From an uncultured Clostridia bacterium (GTDB lineage: Bacteria > Bacillota > Clostridia > TANB77 > CAG-508), in contig CAKOYQ010000019.1 in assembly GCA_934130935.1 (NCBI GenBank), positions 1 to 25,329 of the forward strand: a stretch of DNA of 25,329 bases, read 5' to 3'. This document shows, one piece after another, positions 24,255 through 25,329 of the stretch (its first letter is position 1; every line of letters begins with the position of its first letter). The notes beneath the pieces are model-generated. The model was not told the DNA's origin and ran no database searches. It saw nothing but the letters and a program-made list of their open reading frames with translations. Made by a program: the position numbers and the translations under genes.

Positions 24255-24589
24255 TTTTCATCATCTTCTTGTATATCATCTATTCTTAATGTATGTCCAT
24301 ATCTAACACGATTCAATTCTTCTTTCATTCTAAAGCAAGCCTCTAAATCTATATCATATATATTTGCAATCATTAAAATATAATATAAAACATCTGATAG
24401 TTCTTCTTCTATTGTTCCTTTAATATTATTGCCTTCCATTCTCTGCTCTTTTCTAATAACTTCTGCTAATTCACCTACTTCCTCTATTAACTTAAAAAAA
24501 TACCTTTGTGTATTTTTAATATCTTTTGGTTTCGTTCTTTTGTACTTTTCTTTTAAGTAATTTTGCATTCTTCTTATTGTTAAACTCAT
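24251..24589 (-). CDS. MazG-like nucleotide pyrophosphohydrolase
   Basis: 112 residues. Single-domain member of the all-alpha NTP pyrophosphohydrolase superfamily, which hydrolyses (d)NTPs to monophosphate and pyrophosphate in house-cleaning roles. The metal-binding motif is intact: LIEEVGELAEVI supplies EExxE and, about 25 residues on, EEELSDVLYYIL supplies ExxxD. The C-terminal GHTLRIDDIQEDD is acidic. ATG at 24589 follows a GGGGGG run. First gene of a two-gene unit with a promoter at 24641-24669. The exact substrate cannot be told from sequence. Confidence 0.88.
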   Translation of the reverse strand: MSLTIRRMQNYLKEKYKRTKPKDIKNTQRYFFKLIEEVGELAEVIRKEQRMEGNNIKGTIEEELSDVLYYILMIANIYDIDLEACFRMKEELNRVRYGHTLRIDDIQEDDEN

Positions 24590-24640
24590 AAAATATCCCC
24601 CCTTTAAAATATTTAGTATAATTAATTACTAGATAAAATC

Positions 24641-24669
24641 ATTGTGAAAATACTTATACTATTTGTCAA
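24641..24669 (-). promoter_or_regulatory. promoter of the MazG-like operon
   Basis: Minus strand: perfect TTGACA (24664-24669), 17-bp spacer, CACAAT (24641-24646, four of six). The leader would be about 45 nt. Confidence 0.55.
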
Positions 24670-24734
24670 CAATATTATACATTATTTTCCATTCTACATC
24701 AATTTTTACTATTTAAGATTTATATTTTATTTAT

Positions 24735-25051
24735 TCATGTGATATATTTTCTATGTGAATTTTTTATATTATTTTGATTTACCATAGCATATTCCATTGT
24801 TGTATCTATTTTAATATGACCTAATAATTTCTGGACTTTTTCTATTGGCATACATTTATCAATAGCAATGGTTGCCATTGTATTTCAATCCCTGATATTC
24901 CCAACCTGTTATAAAGTTTTATAAGTGATACAAATAGTTCCTCGTTGTTATCAGTTCTTTTTTCTAAATCTCTTACATTTGAACAAGTATCTCTTAACCT
25001 CTCCGAATTTTCATTTGTTAATGTTTCTTTGACTCTTCTAGTTGTTTTACT
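24735..25051 (-). pseudogene. tyrosine recombinase (phage-type integrase) remnant
   Basis: Three pieces of one integrase catalytic domain joined by deletions. Piece 1 (about 25051-24966) reads VKETLTNENSERLRDTC. Piece 2 (about 24966-24882) reads EKRTDNNEELFVSLIKLYNR then LGISGIE. Piece 3 (24735-24886, another frame) reads MATIAIDKCMPIEKVQKLL then GHIKIDTTMEYAMVNQ and ends HRKYIT with a TGA. The segments expected between them in the family, holding the first catalytic Arg and most of the HxxR box, are missing; the LLGH histidine and the tyrosine in MEYAMV remain. An in-frame TAA (25052-25054) closes the upstream side and no N-terminal DNA-binding domain is present. It cannot encode an active recombinase. 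The rest of the 24590-25329 stretch holds only a promoter and a terminator-like hairpin. Confidence 0.85.
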
Positions 25052-25179
25052 TTATTTAATCAACATAATAAGAGATGAGTATATTTTATATACCCACACC
25101 AAATTTTATATTTTTGTTAAAATCTCAAAATTTACCCTCAATGACAAATCCACAAACGTGGTTTTGCCAAATTAGTTGT

Positions 25180-25226
25180 AAAAACTCACACCTAACTCGC
25201 CAAAGTTACAGATGTGAGCTTTTTAT
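25180..25226. terminator. bidirectional terminator-like hairpin
   Basis: AAAACTCACACCTAACT, short loop, AGTTACAGATGTGAGCTTTT: an imperfect stem flanked by A and T runs on both sides. No intact gene in the window ends at it; it may belong to a gene beyond the right edge or to the former integrase unit. Confidence 0.55.
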
Positions 25227-25329
25227 TTATTTATGTAGTTTCTTATCAACCTAGTTCTTATACAGAACTGCTGTCAAGGCAACGTTTAATGTTAAAGAAA
25301 ACATTAAGGATAATATTAAAAATAGTATC

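Noticed and set aside
24945..25175. Plus-strand 76-codon frame
   Set aside because: No ribosome binding site; it overlaps the integrase remnant, whose minus-strand pieces match a known family.
25286..25307. TTAATGTT / AACATTAA inverted repeat near the right edge
   Set aside because: Short, AT-rich and without a T-tract; no gene to attach it to within the window.

Overview
The window is AT-rich DNA with a clearly Gram-positive, spore-forming gene set: class A penicillin-binding protein, sortase, ClpC with a UVR segment, a SpoVB-type flippase and, in a stretch with no long reading frame, a 24-residue SpoVM. AGA/AAA/ATA-rich codons, strong AGGAGG ribosome binding sites and an rplM-rpsI operon fit an endospore-forming member of the Clostridia, probably an uncultured gut lineage. 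The genus is not determined. No tRNA, rRNA or CRISPR array was seen.

Layout. 1-3137 (minus): a surface-protein operon made of a predicted secreted protein with a C-terminal sorting-signal-like end (LPITY), a sortase, and a large DUF11/Cna-B protein whose 3' end is cut by the window edge. 3328-9348 (minus): glycogen phosphorylase with its own promoter, class A PBP (TTG start) and HolA. 9681-14193 (minus): GH133-type glycogen debranching enzyme, a variant YvcK and MurB. 14382-15775 (plus): NfeD and an SPFH protein. 15846-16712 (minus): CDF metal transporter. 16902-17240 (plus): a small membrane protein of unknown function with its own promoter and terminator. 17308-22386 (minus): ClpC, a 64-residue ORF, SpoVM, a 48-residue membrane protein, HU and SpoVB. 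22697-23786 (plus): rplM-rpsI with promoter, leader hairpin and terminator. 23883-24589 (minus): MazG-like pyrophosphohydrolase and an unknown protein. 24735-25051 (minus): a tyrosine recombinase pseudogene with two internal deletions.

Two repeat systems lie over this housekeeping background. The first is a REP-like unit of about 32-43 bp with core GGAACCGACCYC. There are seven units at four loci, all at or just past the 3' end of minus-strand genes, three times as inverted pairs; one unit supplies the C-terminal codons of a small ORF. The second is a pair of roughly 200-bp rod-shaped hairpins (9428-9620 and 22441-22638). They share four short blocks in the same order with nearly the same spacing, but have perfect 22-23 bp outer stems of unrelated sequence. 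That is what a structured RNA, or a mobile element under structural constraint, would look like, and it is the best candidate here for something undescribed.

Functionally the genes cover cell-envelope assembly (MurB, PBP, YvcK, sortase, surface proteins, SpoVB), storage-glucan breakdown (phosphorylase plus debranching enzyme), sporulation (SpoVM, SpoVB), protein quality control (ClpC) and core information processing (HolA, HU, L13, S9).
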